Assembly (NCBI GenBank): GCA_030591195.1
Contig: JAUVBO010000270.1
Coordinates: forward strand, 1-5,543
Direction of reading: 5' to 3'
Length of the DNA stretch: 5,543 nt
DNA from: Pseudomonadota bacterium
GTDB lineage: Bacteria; Myxococcota; Polyangia; GCA-2747355; JACKDQ01
Positions 5,157-5,543 of the stretch are shown here, piece after piece. The position numbers were made by a program, and so were the translations under genes. Below the pieces are notes generated by a model that saw nothing but the letters and a program-made list of their open reading frames with translations, did no database searches and had not been told where the DNA came from. Position 1 is the stretch's first letter, and every line of letters starts with the position of its first letter.

Positions 5157-5543
5157 TCAGCTCCCCGCGAGGGCCTTGTCCAGGGCGGCGATCAGATCCC
5201 CGACATCCTCGATGCCCACCGAGACACGGATCAAGCCATCGGTGACCCCCGCCTTCTCGCGCTTTTCCCGGGGTACGCAGGCATGGGTCATCGAGGCCGG
5301 GTGTTGAATCAGCGAGTCGACGCAGCCGAGCGATACCGCCAGGGTGAAGACCTCGATGCGATCCATCAGGTTCCGACCGGCCTCGATACCACCGACGATG
5401 TCGAAGGAAACCATGCCCCCGAAGTCTTCCATCTGGCGCTTTGCCAGCTCGTGGTAACGATTGTTCTTCAGGCCCGGGTAGTAGACCCGCGCCACCTTGG
5501 GGTGCTCCTCCAGGTACCGGGCGATCGCCAGCGCGTTGGCGCA
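5157..5543 (-). CDS. PLP-dependent cystathionine/methionine gamma-lyase family enzyme, C-terminal part (runs off right edge)
   Basis: The frame is open to the window edge at 5543; 128 C-terminal residues are visible, beginning CANALAIARYLEEHPKVARV. The pattern is that of the Cys/Met metabolism PLP-enzyme family: VYYPGL, MVSFDI, then SLGCVDSLIQHPASMTH and GLIRVSVGIEDVGDLIAAL, which includes the carboxylate-binding arginine (Arg106 of the fragment). The PLP lysine and most of the active site are outside the window, so cystathionine gamma-lyase, methionine gamma-lyase, cystathionine gamma-synthase and O-acetylhomoserine sulfhydrylase cannot be firmly separated; the HPASMTH stretch looks most like the gamma-lyases. 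Such enzymes release cysteine, H2S or methanethiol with a 2-oxo acid and ammonia. It is the most upstream visible gene of the minus-strand operon. A GTG inside the fragment at 5495 is not a start, since the homology continues upstream of it. Confidence 0.88.
   Translation of the reverse strand, partial: CANALAIARYLEEHPKVARVYYPGLKNNRYHELAKRQMEDFGGMVSFDIVGGIEAGRNLMDRIEVFTLAVSLGCVDSLIQHPASMTHACVPREKREKAGVTDGLIRVSVGIEDVGDLIAALDKALAGS
5161..5166 (-). promoter_or_regulatory. Ribosome binding site of the DUF1847 gene, inside the end of the PLP enzyme gene
   Basis: On the minus strand the sequence is GGGGAG, nine bases before the ATG at 5151 and overlapping the last codons before the TGA at 5159-5157. 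It supports the ATG at 5151 and suggests translational coupling of the two genes. Confidence 0.6.

Noticed and set aside
4408..5307. 299-codon plus-strand open frame opposite DUF1847 and the PLP enzyme
   Set aside because: It spans the junction of two well-supported minus-strand genes and its product has no recognisable domain.
1..5543. CRISPR arrays, tRNA or rRNA genes, insertion sequences, toxin-antitoxin or phage genes
   Set aside because: Looked for and not seen: no spaced direct repeats, no tRNA-like cloverleaf ends, no transposase motifs.

Overview
The window is GC-rich DNA with strong G/C preference at third codon positions. It holds five protein genes with little wasted space. The D/P/R-rich linker in a secreted lipoprotein, a PAS-type sigma-54 activator, a sigma-54 promoter and a second-style RpoD-like factor together suggest a Myxococcota or other former deltaproteobacterial lineage. 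That assignment is inference from gene style; no rRNA or other marker is present.

Layout. (1) Positions 1-599, minus strand: the first 199 residues of an RpoD-like sigma factor, running off the left edge. It starts directly at conserved region 1.2 and lacks room for region 1.1. (2) Positions 600-864: its upstream region, carrying an exact sigma-54 core promoter (TGGCAC-N5-TTGC, 664-678), a perfect 19-bp palindrome just upstream (688-706) and a 10-bp palindrome at the predicted start point (651-660). (3) 865-1659, minus: an SGNH/GDSL-type hydrolase lipoprotein with a 7-bp tandem repeat in its linker and a -10 box placed so that the transcript would be leaderless. (4) 1883-3295, plus: a PAS-AAA+-HTH sigma-54 activator with a three-cysteine PAS domain and a GAFTDV instead of GAFTGA loop. 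(5) 5543-3345, minus: a tightly spaced three-gene operon encoding a PLP-dependent cystathionine/methionine gamma-lyase family enzyme (C-terminal part only), a cysteine-rich DUF1847 protein, and an in-frame fusion of a gamma-carbonic-anhydrase-like left-handed beta helix to a TrmO/TsaA tRNA methyltransferase domain. The activator gene and this operon converge at 3296-3344.

How they may work together. The left half reads like a sigma cascade: a sigma-54 activator sits 1.2 kb from a sigma-54 promoter that drives a gene for a sigma-70-family factor. Whether this particular activator acts there is unproven. The right-hand operon has a sulfur/metal/SAM flavour (PLP sulfur amino acid enzyme, cysteine-rich protein, SAM-dependent tRNA modification), but no common pathway can be proven from sequence. 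The two most unusual items are the carbonic anhydrase-TrmO fusion and the sigma-54-controlled RpoD-like gene.
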